Of a DNA stretch of 64,000 nucleotides, positions 17,119 through 25,403 are shown in pieces. Within the stretch, counting starts at the first letter, position 1, and each line of letters starts with the position of its first letter. A program made the translations under genes and the position numbers. This DNA is from Ectobacillus ponti (GTDB lineage: Bacteria > Bacillota > Bacilli > Bacillales > Bacillaceae_G): positions 1 through 64,000 of the forward strand of contig NZ_JANCLT010000016.1 in the NCBI RefSeq assembly GCF_024294785.1, in the 5' to 3' direction. The notes under the pieces are model-generated. The model worked only from the letters and a program-made list of their open reading frames with translations. It ran no database searches and was not told where the DNA came from.

Positions 17119-17157
17119 CTATGAAAAAAATCCCGGGCCTCGGGATTTTTTTCATAG
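17119..17157 (+). terminator. Terminator of the Hsp70 cluster
   Basis: A perfect 17-bp inverted repeat (arms 17119-17135 and 17141-17157, loop GGCCT) includes seven A on one side and seven T on the other. It works as an intrinsic terminator and closes the operon 36 bases after the last stop codon. Confidence 0.93.
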
Positions 17158-17360
17158 GGCTCTTTTAGTTTGTCTTTTTTGCTTTCTTAGGCTGGAACAA
17201 ATAGAAGAGTGGAAAGAATTTGCAGAGTTTCAGCATTTCGATGTCAACAGGAAATAAAAGATATAGGAACAAAAGCTTGTCCCAATATTTTCTTCGCCTC
17301 CATACCTCATAGGGATAAAGCAAAACAAGCCTTCTAAATCGAAATAATTCAGCCTTATCC

Positions 17361-17391
17361 TTGTTTATTTTTTGGGAATATTCTGTATAAT
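17361..17391 (+). promoter_or_regulatory. Possible sigma-A promoter for the sensor kinase operon
   Basis: TATAAT at 17386-17391 is a perfect -10 box, 26 bases before the first possible start of the kinase gene. The best -35-like sequence is TTGTTT at 17361-17366, with a long 19-base spacer, so basal activity may be weak. Confidence 0.5.
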
Positions 17392-17417
17392 TGTTATAAC
17401 TTAAGAGAAAATGGAGT

Positions 17418-19559
17418 GTGTTGCTTTTGCAAAAGAAGTGGATATGGTTGGACGGCACAATTACGAAGAAGTACATTCTCCTATTCTTTTTTACCCTCAT
17501 CATCCCCATCGTTGTGTTCTATCAATTAATTGTCAATTATGCCGAGAGTGTAGTGGAAAAGGAAATTTTAACAAATACGACTGCCCAGTCCGCAGCGCTC
17601 ACAAAGCGGCTGAACCGGGAAGTGCAGGATGCTGTGCTGCAGCTGAGGCTGATCGTGGGATATGCCGAAAGTCCGGATATGAACGGTACAACATTGCAGG
17701 AAATGCTGAAGCAAGTTGTATCCGAGAGCGCATTCATTGTCTCCGCTTATACCGTAAGCCCCTCAGGTGTTGTTATGTCACAGGCGCCGTTTTCCGTATC
17801 AGGACAGCCGGTTTTCATGCATCCAGATTTAGAAAAGGTAAAGTGGAGCAAGAAATACAGTGTTTCGCCTGTTTACACTAACAGAATGGATCAGCCGGAA
17901 GTAAGTATTGCCGTTCCGATTTTGAATAAGGAGAAGGTATTCGTCGGCATGGTTGTTGCGGTGCTGAGTACAGACTATCTTGCTGATGTGCTGAGAAGCA
18001 ACCGTCTCAGCGAAAAGTATTTTGGTGTCCTGCTGGACCAGAAGGGAACGATTATTTCCTCTACAAATGGAACGGCCTTAGGGGCTTCTTTTTCCGTACC
18101 GGAAATTCAGAACCAATTGCTGTACGAGTATGCCGGACATCTGGAAGCGAAGTATCAGGGCGAGCTTTCGCTTATGACTTACCGTTCGCTGCAGGATGGC
18201 TGGCGGATGGTATATGGTGTATCAAAGGACATTGCCTTTGCACCCATTACGAATTTATCCAGGGCACTTACTTTCATCTTCAGTTTGCTGATGATACTGG
18301 CGCTCATTCTAACAGCGGTCGGATTGAGAAAGATGCTGTATCCTATTTTACATGTCACCTCCTACGCAAAAAATTTTCCTCAGCAAACCTCTTTGTTTCA
18401 GCTGCAGTCTTTAGGAAGCTACACAGCCAAGGATGAAATAGGCATTCTTTTGAGAGCGGTTACAAGGATGGGGGAAAGCAATTTAAGGAAGCAGCGGGAT
18501 ATTGAACGGCATAAGCTGTACCTTCATGACGTCATCGAGGGAATTCCCTATGCGTTGATTACTCTCGATACAGAGGGCCGAATTGTTCATGTCAATGAGC
18601 GCTTTGAGCAAATGCTTTCTTTGTCCAGGAGCCACTTAATCGGTGCTTATGTAACAGACACTCCTATTTTTGATGTCTCTTTACAGCCGTTGCTGGAGCT
18701 GTTGTATTCTCCACAAACCTATCAGGATAAGGAAATGCAGCTGGCTGATACAACGGGAAAGACAAGGATTGTCAAGGTATATACCTCTAAGCTGTATACG
18801 GAACGATATGAGAACATCGGGGTACTGGCAGTATTACAGGATGTGACAGAAATGAAGCTTCTGGAAGCCCGGGTGAAGCAAAATGAAAAGCTGGCTCTAG
18901 CGGGACAGATTACGGCTGGATTGGCCCATGAAATCAAAAATCCGTTGGCTATTCTATCAAGTGCGGCTCAACTATTGCGGGAGGAGACGGAGGAAAGCAC
19001 AGGAGACATAAGGGAGCTGGTAGATGATGTTTCCTCTGTCATTGCGCGGATGAATGGCATTGTAAATAACTTTCTCAGCTTTGCACGGGCGAATCCTGCT
19101 GTCAGGGAGCCAGTGGTCATTACTCAGGTAGTGAAGGAAGTCCTTCATTTGCTGCGGATTAAGGCAAATGAGCAGGGTGTTAAGCTTGAAAATAACATGT
19201 GCCATACACAATTTATGATTATGGGGCGCAAGGATCAGCTGATTCAGGCGCTTCTCAATATTATGTTGAATAGCTTGGATGCTATGCCGCATGGCGGGAC
19301 GTTGTATGTTGGGCTGCAGGAGCTTGCGAACGGTGAAATTGTCTTAACTGTGCGGGATACAGGAAAGGGAATCTCGAAGGAGGAATATGAATGGCTCTTT
19401 GAACCATTCTTCACCACAAAAGCTGCAGGGACGGGGCTTGGTCTGACCATTGCACGCGATATCATCCAGGAGCATCAAGGGGAAATGAGGATTTACAGCC
19501 GGGAACAAGAAGGGACTACAGTCATTTGTACATTTTATGTTAAGGAGGCAATGGCATGA
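17418..19559 (+). CDS. Membrane sensor histidine kinase (NtrB-like, Cache/PAS)
   Basis: This 713-residue kinase has a first membrane helix near residues 15-35, a large extracytoplasmic region to about 280 (Cache-like), a second helix near 285-308 and a PAS domain around 375-480. The dimerisation box AGLAHEIKNPLAIL holds H504, and the ATPase domain has N, G1 (VRDTGKGIS) and G2 (GTGLGLTIARDI) boxes. It should autophosphorylate on H504 after sensing an external ligand and pass phosphate to the NtrC-type regulator, whose gene overlaps by four bases. The start is uncertain among GTG 17418, TTG 17421 and TTG 17427; the last has the best spacing from GGAG. Confidence 0.93.
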   Translation: MLLLQKKWIWLDGTITKKYILLFFFTLIIPIVVFYQLIVNYAESVVEKEILTNTTAQSAALTKRLNREVQDAVLQLRLIVGYAESPDMNGTTLQEMLKQVVSESAFIVSAYTVSPSGVVMSQAPFSVSGQPVFMHPDLEKVKWSKKYSVSPVYTNRMDQPEVSIAVPILNKEKVFVGMVVAVLSTDYLADVLRSNRLSEKYFGVLLDQKGTIISSTNGTALGASFSVPEIQNQLLYEYAGHLEAKYQGELSLMTYRSLQDGWRMVYGVSKDIAFAPITNLSRALTFIFSLLMILALILTAVGLRKMLYPILHVTSYAKNFPQQTSLFQLQSLGSYTAKDEIGILLRAVTRMGESNLRKQRDIERHKLYLHDVIEGIPYALITLDTEGRIVHVNERFEQMLSLSRSHLIGAYVTDTPIFDVSLQPLLELLYSPQTYQDKEMQLADTTGKTRIVKVYTSKLYTERYENIGVLAVLQDVTEMKLLEARVKQNEKLALAGQITAGLAHEIKNPLAILSSAAQLLREETEESTGDIRELVDDVSSVIARMNGIVNNFLSFARANPAVREPVVITQVVKEVLHLLRIKANEQGVKLENNMCHTQFMIMGRKDQLIQALLNIMLNSLDAMPHGGTLYVGLQELANGEIVLTVRDTGKGISKEEYEWLFEPFFTTKAAGTGLGLTIARDIIQEHQGEMRIYSREQEGTTVICTFYVKEAMA

Positions 19560-20902
19560 TGTATCGTGTATTGCTGGTGGATGACGAGGCTATGCTTTGC
19601 AAATATATAGAGAAAAAATTGAAAAAGTCCAATCTGGCAGTGGAGATTGCCCATACAGTGCAGCAGGCTTTGGCTATTTTGCAGCGCACCCCGATTGATG
19701 CGGCTGTGATTGACTATATGCTTCCGGATGGTACAGGCATGGAGCTGCTAAAAGAGATGCAAGCGCGGCATATGCCAATAAAGGCTATCATGCTGACTGC
19801 CTTTGGCAACGTGGAAACAGCGGTGCAGGCTATGAAACTGGGAGCCTTCGATTATATGACAAAGCCCGCTGATTTAGATGTGCTGCGCGATATGGTTGTC
19901 AATGCTTGCAGCCATGGCAAAGCTGCAAGAATGAGAGATCCTGAAGCGGAAGAGTCAGGCTTTGTGTTTCAAAGCCCGGCAATGAAGCAGTTACAGGATA
20001 TGATGCTGCAGATCAAGGATACAGCAGCCAATGTCCTGATTCTGGGCGAAAGCGGTTCAGGGAAAACTGCGTTGGCAAAATGGATCCATGAAACGAGCAA
20101 TCGGAAAAAGCGGGAGTTTGTTGCGGTAAACTGTGCGGCTATTCCAGAAGCATTGCTGGAAAGCGAGCTGTTTGGACATCAAAAGGGAGCATTTACCGGT
20201 GCAACGGACTCGCGTGCAGGCAAGTTTGAAAAAGCAAATGGCGGTACGATTTTTTTGGATGAGATTGGGGAAATGCCAGTAGCGATGCAAGCGAAGCTGC
20301 TGCATGTGATTGAAGAAAAGTGCTTTGCCCGTTTGGGGAGCAATCAACTGCAAACAGTTGATGTGCGCATTCTGGCGGCCACGAATAAAAACTTGGCAGA
20401 AAGTGTGCGGCAGGGCCTGTTTCGGGAGGACTTGTATTATCGTTTAAATGTAGTGGAAGTGACCATTCCGCCGCTTCGTGAGCGCAGAGAGGACATCCCG
20501 TTTTTAGTTGCCAAGCAGCTGCGGACACTTAATGAAAAATATGGGAGAACCATCGGCATGCAGCAGGAAGCGCTGGTATTGCTGATGGAACAGCGCTGGA
20601 AGGGCAACGTGCGCGAGCTCTTGAATGTCTTGGAGCGCGTGCACATCTTAAAGCGCGAGGGGCTCATTTCAAGCCATGATGTTCTCGCCCATCTTCCGGC
20701 AGCGGGGCATCAGCCCATTCCGTCAGGGTCTTCTGTTTCTCTGGATGGAAAGCTTTCTTACATCTTGGAGGATGTAGAGAAGAAGATGATTGAACGGGCG
20801 CTGCTCCAGGCAAACGGCAACCAAACAAAGGCTGCCGAACTGCTTGGGATTTCCAGGCATACACTCATTTATAAAATGAAAAAATTTGCTTCCGCAGAGT
20901 GA
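19556..20902 (+). CDS. Sigma-54-dependent response regulator (NtrC family)
   Basis: This 448-residue regulator has three domains. The receiver (1-120) carries acidic residues DDE and the phosphoacceptor D53 in VIDYMLPDG. The AAA+ domain (about 140-375) has Walker A GESGSGKT, the sigma-54 contact loop GAFTGAT, Walker [14 protein letters not shown] and the arginine-finger region. The C-terminal Fis-type HTH reads [20 protein letters not shown]. The GAFTGA loop shows that it activates sigma-54 RNA polymerase. A sigma-54 promoter and palindromic sites lie about 1 kb downstream, before the catabolic operon, so this is its likely activator. It is translated from an ATG overlapping the kinase stop. 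Confidence 0.97.
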   Translation: MMYRVLLVDDEAMLCKYIEKKLKKSNLAVEIAHTVQQALAILQRTPIDAAVIDYMLPDGTGMELLKEMQARHMPIKAIMLTAFGNVETAVQAMKLGAFDYMTKPADLDVLRDMVVNACSHGKAARMRDPEAEESGFVFQSPAMKQLQDMMLQIKDTAANVLILGESGSGKTALAKWIHETSNRKKREFVAVNCAAIPEALLESELFGHQKGAFTGATDSRAGKFEKANGGTIFLDEIGEMPVAMQAKLLHVIEEKCFARLGSNQLQTVDVRILAATNKNLAESVRQGLFREDLYYRLNVVEVTIPPLRERREDIPFLVAKQLRTLNEKYGRTIGMQQEALVLLMEQRWKGNVRELLNVLERVHILKREGLISSHDVLAHLPAAGHQPIPSGSSVSLDGKLSYILEDVEKKMIERALLQANGNQTKAAELLGISRHTLIYKMKKFASAE

Positions 20903-20913
20903 GGAGAGAGACT

Positions 20914-21852
20914 GTGCGAAAAGCCATTCCAATGTGCTCGTTGTTTGTTGTTGCTGTGCTGTTGCTGAGCTCCTGCATGCTGCAAACAAAGCAGGCAAGC
21001 CGTATAAGCAAGCGTGAGGAGCCTCTTATAACCCTGGGGGCCAAATCTATTACGGAGCAATATATCCTGATGAAGATGACTGCTATTTTGCTCCGGGAGC
21101 AAGGGTTTCAAACACGGGAAATTGTCTTTCTGGACAGCCCGGCCATTCGGAGTGCAATGGAGAATGGGAAGGTGGACTTATATTGGGAATACACAGGAAC
21201 AGCCCATATGTTTTACCATCAAGAGCCGGCATTGTATGATGGCGATGCCATGTTTGCAGCGGTTGCGAAGAAGGATAAAGAGAAGCAAATTGAATGGATT
21301 GGAAAAAGCAGCTTTAACAGCACCTGGGTTGTGCTGATGAAGCAAAGCATTGCTGACGCGCAGCACATCCGCACGCTTACCGATCTTTCTTCTTATGCAA
21401 AGCAACATTCTATTAAGGTCGCGGCAAATGAGGAATTTTTAAATCGGGCAGATGGCATTCAGCATATTCAAGCGGTATACAATCTGCCGATTCAGCCCGG
21501 CAACCTGGTTGTATTCGATTCTGAACTGCTGTATCAGGCGGTGAACGAGCAAACGGCGGACGTGGCAATCGGCATGGCCGGCGACAGCCGGTTAAAGGAG
21601 TACGGCCTGCAGGTGCTGGAGGATGACAAACAGGCATTTCCACCCTATCATGCAGCGCCTGTTGTGCGGAAGGAAGTGAAGGAGGCCCACCCACAGTTGG
21701 CTTCAGTGATGCAAAACATCATTCCTTATATTACAAACGAAACGATCATTGATTTGACCTACCAGGTTGATATCCTGCATCGGGATGTAATGGATGTGGC
21801 GAAGCAATTCCTGGAGAAACACAATTTAATCCGGACCAGGGACGCATCGTAG
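20914..21852 (+). CDS. OpuC/glycine-betaine-type binding lipoprotein
   Basis: This 312-residue lipoprotein starts with a signal peptide ending in the lipobox LLSSC. It belongs to the OpuAC/ProX-like binding family, with SITEQYILMKMTAILLREQG at the start of the mature part and GKVDLYWEYTGTA, the conserved binding-pocket segment, near residue 95. The family binds quaternary amines such as betaine, choline, carnitine or ergothioneine. GTG 20914 follows AGGAGAG with good spacing. It is co-transcribed with the kinase and regulator, not with the transporter, which has its own binding protein downstream. A role as periplasm-side co-sensor for the kinase is therefore plausible. Confidence 0.9.
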   Translation: MRKAIPMCSLFVVAVLLLSSCMLQTKQASRISKREEPLITLGAKSITEQYILMKMTAILLREQGFQTREIVFLDSPAIRSAMENGKVDLYWEYTGTAHMFYHQEPALYDGDAMFAAVAKKDKEKQIEWIGKSSFNSTWVVLMKQSIADAQHIRTLTDLSSYAKQHSIKVAANEEFLNRADGIQHIQAVYNLPIQPGNLVVFDSELLYQAVNEQTADVAIGMAGDSRLKEYGLQVLEDDKQAFPPYHAAPVVRKEVKEAHPQLASVMQNIIPYITNETIIDLTYQVDILHRDVMDVAKQFLEKHNLIRTRDAS

Positions 21853-21868
21853 GGATGCGTCTTTTTTT
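21841..21868 (+). terminator. Terminator after the sensor operon
   Basis: GACGCATC pairs with GATGCGTC (8 bp, loop GTAGG) and is followed by seven T. The stem begins inside the last codons of the lipoprotein gene and includes its stop, so termination is tightly coupled to the end of the gene. Confidence 0.93.
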
Positions 21869-21879
21869 GCGTGATTTTA

Positions 21880-21927
21880 CTACAGCTGTAGAAAAATTCT
21901 ACAGTATATGGAGAAAGATTCCTACAG
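21880..21927. promoter_or_regulatory. Palindromic CTACAG sites, likely enhancer for the NtrC-type activator
   Basis: CTACAGCTGTAG (21880-21891) is a perfect 12-bp palindrome. CTGTAGAA-AAA-TTCTACAG (21886-21904) is a perfect palindrome that shares its half-site. A further CTACAG lies at 21922-21927. They lie 40-90 bases upstream of the sigma-54 promoter, where an NtrC-family activator would bind as an upstream activating sequence. Binding by the neighbouring regulator is inference. Confidence 0.8.
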
Positions 21928-21967
21928 CCCTCCTTCAAAAAGTAAGCGTTTTCTTTTGCTGGGGAAT

Positions 21968-21983
21968 TGGCACGGCACTTGCA
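21968..21983 (+). promoter_or_regulatory. Sigma-54 (-24/-12) promoter
   Basis: TGGCACGGCACTTGCA matches the sigma-54 consensus TGGCAC-N5-TTGCW exactly, with GG and GC 12 bases apart. It lies 45 bases before the GTG start of the enolase-superfamily gene and directly downstream of the CTACAG palindromes. It should drive the whole catabolic operon. Confidence 0.95.
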
Positions 21984-22027
21984 AGTATACAAAGCAAGAA
22001 AACAATTTTCGAAGGGGGCAAGTAATC

Positions 22028-23161
22028 GTGCGGATCACATCCATTGAAGTAAAGCATGCAGCCTTACCGCTGAACCCACCGTTCAAGGCATCCTGGGACC
22101 CCAACCCGCGAACCAGCTTTGCTGCGACCGTTGTATATGTACATACGGATGAGGGCATTACGGGCATTGGCTCCGGGGACCTCATGACGGGCTTTGCCGG
22201 CCATGAGCACCTGTTTATCGGGCAGGATCCGTTTGCGGTGGAGCGCCATGCACAAATCATTGAAAACATTGATTTTCATTACGGCAGATGCTGGCCGCTG
22301 GATTTGGCGTTGTGGGATCTCATGGGAAAAGCCACAGGACAGCCTGTGTATAAGCTGCTGGGAGCACGCGAGGACAAGATTCTTGCATACGCCTCTACAG
22401 GGGAGCTGGTGTCGCCGGAGGAGCGTGCAGAACGTGCGCTTATGCTGCGCGAGCAAGGCTTTCGGGCTATGAAAATACGCTTCCACCATGAAAATCCACG
22501 GGACGATATTCGCGTCGTTGAGGCTGTCCGCAAAGCGGTTGGAGACACGATGGATATTATGGTGGACGCCAATCAAGGCTGGAAAATGCCGTGGGATGTA
22601 GCGCGCACATGGGATGTCAAGGCTGCTTATCAGGTGGCGCGTGAACTGGAGAAGCTGGATGTATTTTGGTTGGAAGAGCCTTTGCCCCACGATGATTTCC
22701 AAGGCATGGAACAGCTTCGTGCCATGACAGGGATTCGGATTGCCGGCGGGGAAATGAACCGCCGTCTGCACGATTTCCGGGAGCTGTCAGCCAGAGGGGC
22801 TTTGGACGTCTATCAGCCGGATGCGGCATTGTCAGGCGGCATTACGAAAGGAAAGAAAATTGCAGACCTTGTACAAGGCAGCGGAGCATGGTTCAGCCCG
22901 CACACATGGACAAATGGGGTGGGCCTGTTGGCAAATCTGCATCTCGCTGCAGCTGTCAGTCTTTGTCCATATCTGGAGTTTCCATACGACCCGCCTGCTT
23001 GGTCGCTTGAGCGCCGTGACTTCCTGATGAAGCAGCCTGTCCGTGTGGATGCTGATGGATATTTGCGCCTGTCTGAACGTCCGGGGCTTGGGTTTGAACT
23101 GGACCAGGAGAAGCTGGCGCATTATACCTTCAGCCAGGAAGCAGCGGGGCAGCAAGCATGA
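22028..23161 (+). CDS. Enolase-superfamily (mandelate racemase/MLE-like) enzyme
   Basis: This 377-residue enzyme has the enolase-superfamily layout: an N-terminal capping domain, then a barrel with metal ligands D180 (VDANQGW), E216 (WLEEPLP) and E242 (AGGEMN). At the end of barrel strand 2 it has K149-x-R151 rather than the usual KxK, and H292 (SPHTWTNG) is placed like the MR-type catalytic histidine. The superfamily removes an alpha proton from a carboxylate, giving racemisation, epimerisation or dehydration. With OpuB-type uptake genes, a betaine-like or hydroxy-acid substrate is plausible. GTG 22028 is chosen because AAGGGGGC precedes it and the sigma-54 promoter occupies the longer upstream frame. 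Confidence 0.9.
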   Translation: MRITSIEVKHAALPLNPPFKASWDPNPRTSFAATVVYVHTDEGITGIGSGDLMTGFAGHEHLFIGQDPFAVERHAQIIENIDFHYGRCWPLDLALWDLMGKATGQPVYKLLGAREDKILAYASTGELVSPEERAERALMLREQGFRAMKIRFHHENPRDDIRVVEAVRKAVGDTMDIMVDANQGWKMPWDVARTWDVKAAYQVARELEKLDVFWLEEPLPHDDFQGMEQLRAMTGIRIAGGEMNRRLHDFRELSARGALDVYQPDAALSGGITKGKKIADLVQGSGAWFSPHTWTNGVGLLANLHLAAAVSLCPYLEFPYDPPAWSLERRDFLMKQPVRVDADGYLRLSERPGLGFELDQEKLAHYTFSQEAAGQQA

Positions 23162-23778
23162 ACTACTTGATAGAGAATCCGCAAAAGGTACTGGAGCTGT
23201 TTTTGCAGCATGTGAACATGCTGGGCATCACGCTTGCCATCTCCCTGGCGATAGCCTTGCCGGTCGGCATGCTGATCAGTCGTGTCTCTTTTCTATATGT
23301 GCCCGTCACAGGGCTGCTGGGTATTCTATATACCATTCCGAGTCTTGCCTTGTATGCATTCTTTATTCCCATCACAGGCCTTGGGCCAAAGACAGCCATT
23401 ATTGGCCTGGTTGTGTACGCGCAGATGATTCTCGTCCGAAATGTTGTGGCGGCCATTCAGGGAATTGATCCGCTTGTCATAGAGGCTGCCAAGGCAATGG
23501 GGATGACGAAATGGCAAATTATCCTGAAAATCGAGGTGCCGCTCGCGATTCCCGTCATTGTTGCAGGCATTCGCATCGCAACGGTATCAACCATCAGCAT
23601 CGCGACTGTTGCAGCATGGATCAATGCCGGCGGGCTCGGCCGCATCATCTACGATGGGCTTCACCACAATGATTTCGGGAAAATCATGCTGGGCACCTTG
23701 CTGATTGGGTTGCTGGCAATTCTGGCGGATGCTTTGTTCCGTTTGATTGAAAGGCGGACGACGCCAAAATCAGCATAA
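23158..23778 (+). CDS. ABC transporter permease, OpuB/OpuC type (first)
   Basis: This 206-residue inner-membrane protein has five to six helices and the BPD_transp_1 loop around IEAAKAMGMTKWQIILKIEV, which docks the ATPase. It is the size and pattern of OpuBB/OpuBD-type permeases for quaternary amines. ATG 23158 overlaps the stop of the enolase-superfamily gene, showing translational coupling. A second, similar permease follows 17 bases downstream. Together with the binding protein and ATPase in this operon they form a complete importer. Confidence 0.92.
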   Translation: MNYLIENPQKVLELFLQHVNMLGITLAISLAIALPVGMLISRVSFLYVPVTGLLGILYTIPSLALYAFFIPITGLGPKTAIIGLVVYAQMILVRNVVAAIQGIDPLVIEAAKAMGMTKWQIILKIEVPLAIPVIVAGIRIATVSTISIATVAAWINAGGLGRIIYDGLHHNDFGKIMLGTLLIGLLAILADALFRLIERRTTPKSA

Positions 23779-23795
23779 GAAGGGAGGAGAACCGG

Positions 23796-24425
23796 ATGCT
23801 CCAGCAAGTGATAGATTACTTGGATATGAACCAGGAAACCTTTGTGCAGTATTTAAATCAGCATTTGCTGCTTTGTCTTGTCACAGTGATTTTGGCCATT
23901 CTGCTTTGTGTGCCGCTCGGAGTCTATATTTCTCGCAAAGCAGCCATTGCAGAAGGAATCATCAACGTCATCAATATGTTTCGCGTCATTCCGAGCATTG
24001 CCATATTGGCATTGGCGATGCCCGTTCTCGGCGTCGGGTTTTTGCCGGCATTGGTGGCACTCTTCATCTTGGCTTGTCCGCCTATTATTATCAACACGTA
24101 TACAGCGTTTCGAAAAATTGACCCATCGATTCGTGAAGCTGCCTACGGCATGGGAATGAGCCCCATGCAAAGCATCTTCAGGGTGGAATTCCCATTGGCG
24201 ATGCCTGTAATTCTGACCGGCATTCGCACAGCCACTGTTGAGATTATTGCGAGCGCCACCTTGGCAGTCCTCATTGGGGGAGGTGGATTAGGCTATTACA
24301 TTATGAATGGGATTGCCATGCTGAATAACGTATTCCTCTTGCTCGGTGCAATACCTGTTGCGCTGTTGGCAATCATCGGCGAAATCGGCTTTGGCATTAT
24401 GCAAAAGCGGACATCATCATTTTAA
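23796..24425 (+). CDS. ABC transporter permease, OpuB/OpuC type (second)
   Basis: This 209-residue permease is the partner of the preceding gene. It has the EAA-type loop REAAYGMGMSPMQSIFRVEF near the middle and membrane helices on either side. The start ATG 23796 has GGGAGGAG at good spacing. Heterodimeric permeases, each about 210 residues, are usual in the OpuB and OpuC choline/betaine importers. It ends 20 bases before the binding-protein start. Confidence 0.92.
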   Translation: MLQQVIDYLDMNQETFVQYLNQHLLLCLVTVILAILLCVPLGVYISRKAAIAEGIINVINMFRVIPSIAILALAMPVLGVGFLPALVALFILACPPIIINTYTAFRKIDPSIREAAYGMGMSPMQSIFRVEFPLAMPVILTGIRTATVEIIASATLAVLIGGGGLGYYIMNGIAMLNNVFLLLGAIPVALLAIIGEIGFGIMQKRTSSF

Positions 24426-24445
24426 TGAAAAAGGGAGAGGTTGAA

Positions 24446-25384
24446 ATGAAAAAGAAAGCATCTGTTTTGGCGACAGCCGTACTGGGAGTTTCCTTATTGC
24501 TGGGGGCCTGCAGTTCCAATAGTACATCAGGAACTGCTGAGAAAAAGGATGATAAGGCAAAATCAGCCGTTGTCATTGGCTCCAAGGACTTTACAGAAAA
24601 TGCGCTGCTTGGGGAAATGTATGCGCAAGTGCTGGAGGCAAATGATATTCCGGTGCAGCGTAAAATCAACCTGGGCGGTACCATGGTTGCATTTGAGGCT
24701 ATTAAAAATGGGGATATCGATTTGTATCCTGAGTATACGGGAACAGGCTTGCTTGCGATTTTGAAAAAGCCGGTGGAAAAGGACCAGAAAAAGGTTCTGC
24801 AAATCAACCAAGAGGGCTTTAAGCAATGGGGCATTGAATGGCTGGAGCCATCTCCGCTGAATAACACCTTTGCGTTCGTCACGACGAAGGAAGTGGCAAG
24901 CAAGCATAAGGTGGATACCATCACAGACTTGGCATCCAGCGCGAAGGACTTGGTGCTGGCGTTCCCGCAGGAATTTGACGTGCGTGATGACGGGCTGCCG
25001 GGCCTGCAGAAGATGTTTAAGGATAAGGGCGGTTTTAAATTCAGCAAGCAATTCCAGATTGATGCGAGCATCCGCTTTGAGCCGATCCAACAGAAAAAAG
25101 CAGATGTGAGCGTCGTGTACGGCACAGATGGGCAAATTGCCGGCTATGACTTGCAGCTCATCAAGGACGATGTCGGCTTCTTCCCTGTTTATAACGTCGC
25201 GCCAATTATACGCAGCGAGAAGCTGAAGCAATATCCAAAGGCGAAGGAAGCACTCGACAAGCTGTCTCCTTTGCTGACAGATGACGTCATGTCAAAGCTG
25301 AACTGGAAGATTGATGGCCCTGACAAGAAAGACTATGCCACAGTAGCAAAGGAATTCTTGAAGGAGAAGGGTCTCGTAAAATAA
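24446..25384 (+). CDS. Quaternary-amine-type ABC binding lipoprotein
   Basis: This 312-residue lipoprotein has a signal peptide with lipobox LLGAC and the OpuAC fold: VVIGSKDFTENALLGEMYAQ at the mature start, then NGDIDLYPEYTGTGLLA, the typical binding-pocket segment. ATG 24446 is preferred over ATG 24425 because GGGAGAGG lies just before it and the signal peptide then begins MKKKASVLAT. It delivers substrate to the two permeases upstream. A second such lipoprotein is encoded with the sensor kinase, so the locus senses and imports with separate proteins. The exact ligand cannot be read from sequence. Confidence 0.93.
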   Translation: MKKKASVLATAVLGVSLLLGACSSNSTSGTAEKKDDKAKSAVVIGSKDFTENALLGEMYAQVLEANDIPVQRKINLGGTMVAFEAIKNGDIDLYPEYTGTGLLAILKKPVEKDQKKVLQINQEGFKQWGIEWLEPSPLNNTFAFVTTKEVASKHKVDTITDLASSAKDLVLAFPQEFDVRDDGLPGLQKMFKDKGGFKFSKQFQIDASIRFEPIQQKKADVSVVYGTDGQIAGYDLQLIKDDVGFFPVYNVAPIIRSEKLKQYPKAKEALDKLSPLLTDDVMSKLNWKIDGPDKKDYATVAKEFLKEKGLVK

Positions 25385-25403
25385 GCAGCCAGGAGGAAAT
25401 GAC

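Noticed and set aside
17165-17509. Minus-strand frame of 114 residues opposite the kinase promoter
   Set aside because: It has no ribosome site, overlaps the kinase start and promoter, and has no recognised family. The aromatic-rich middle part kept it under consideration.
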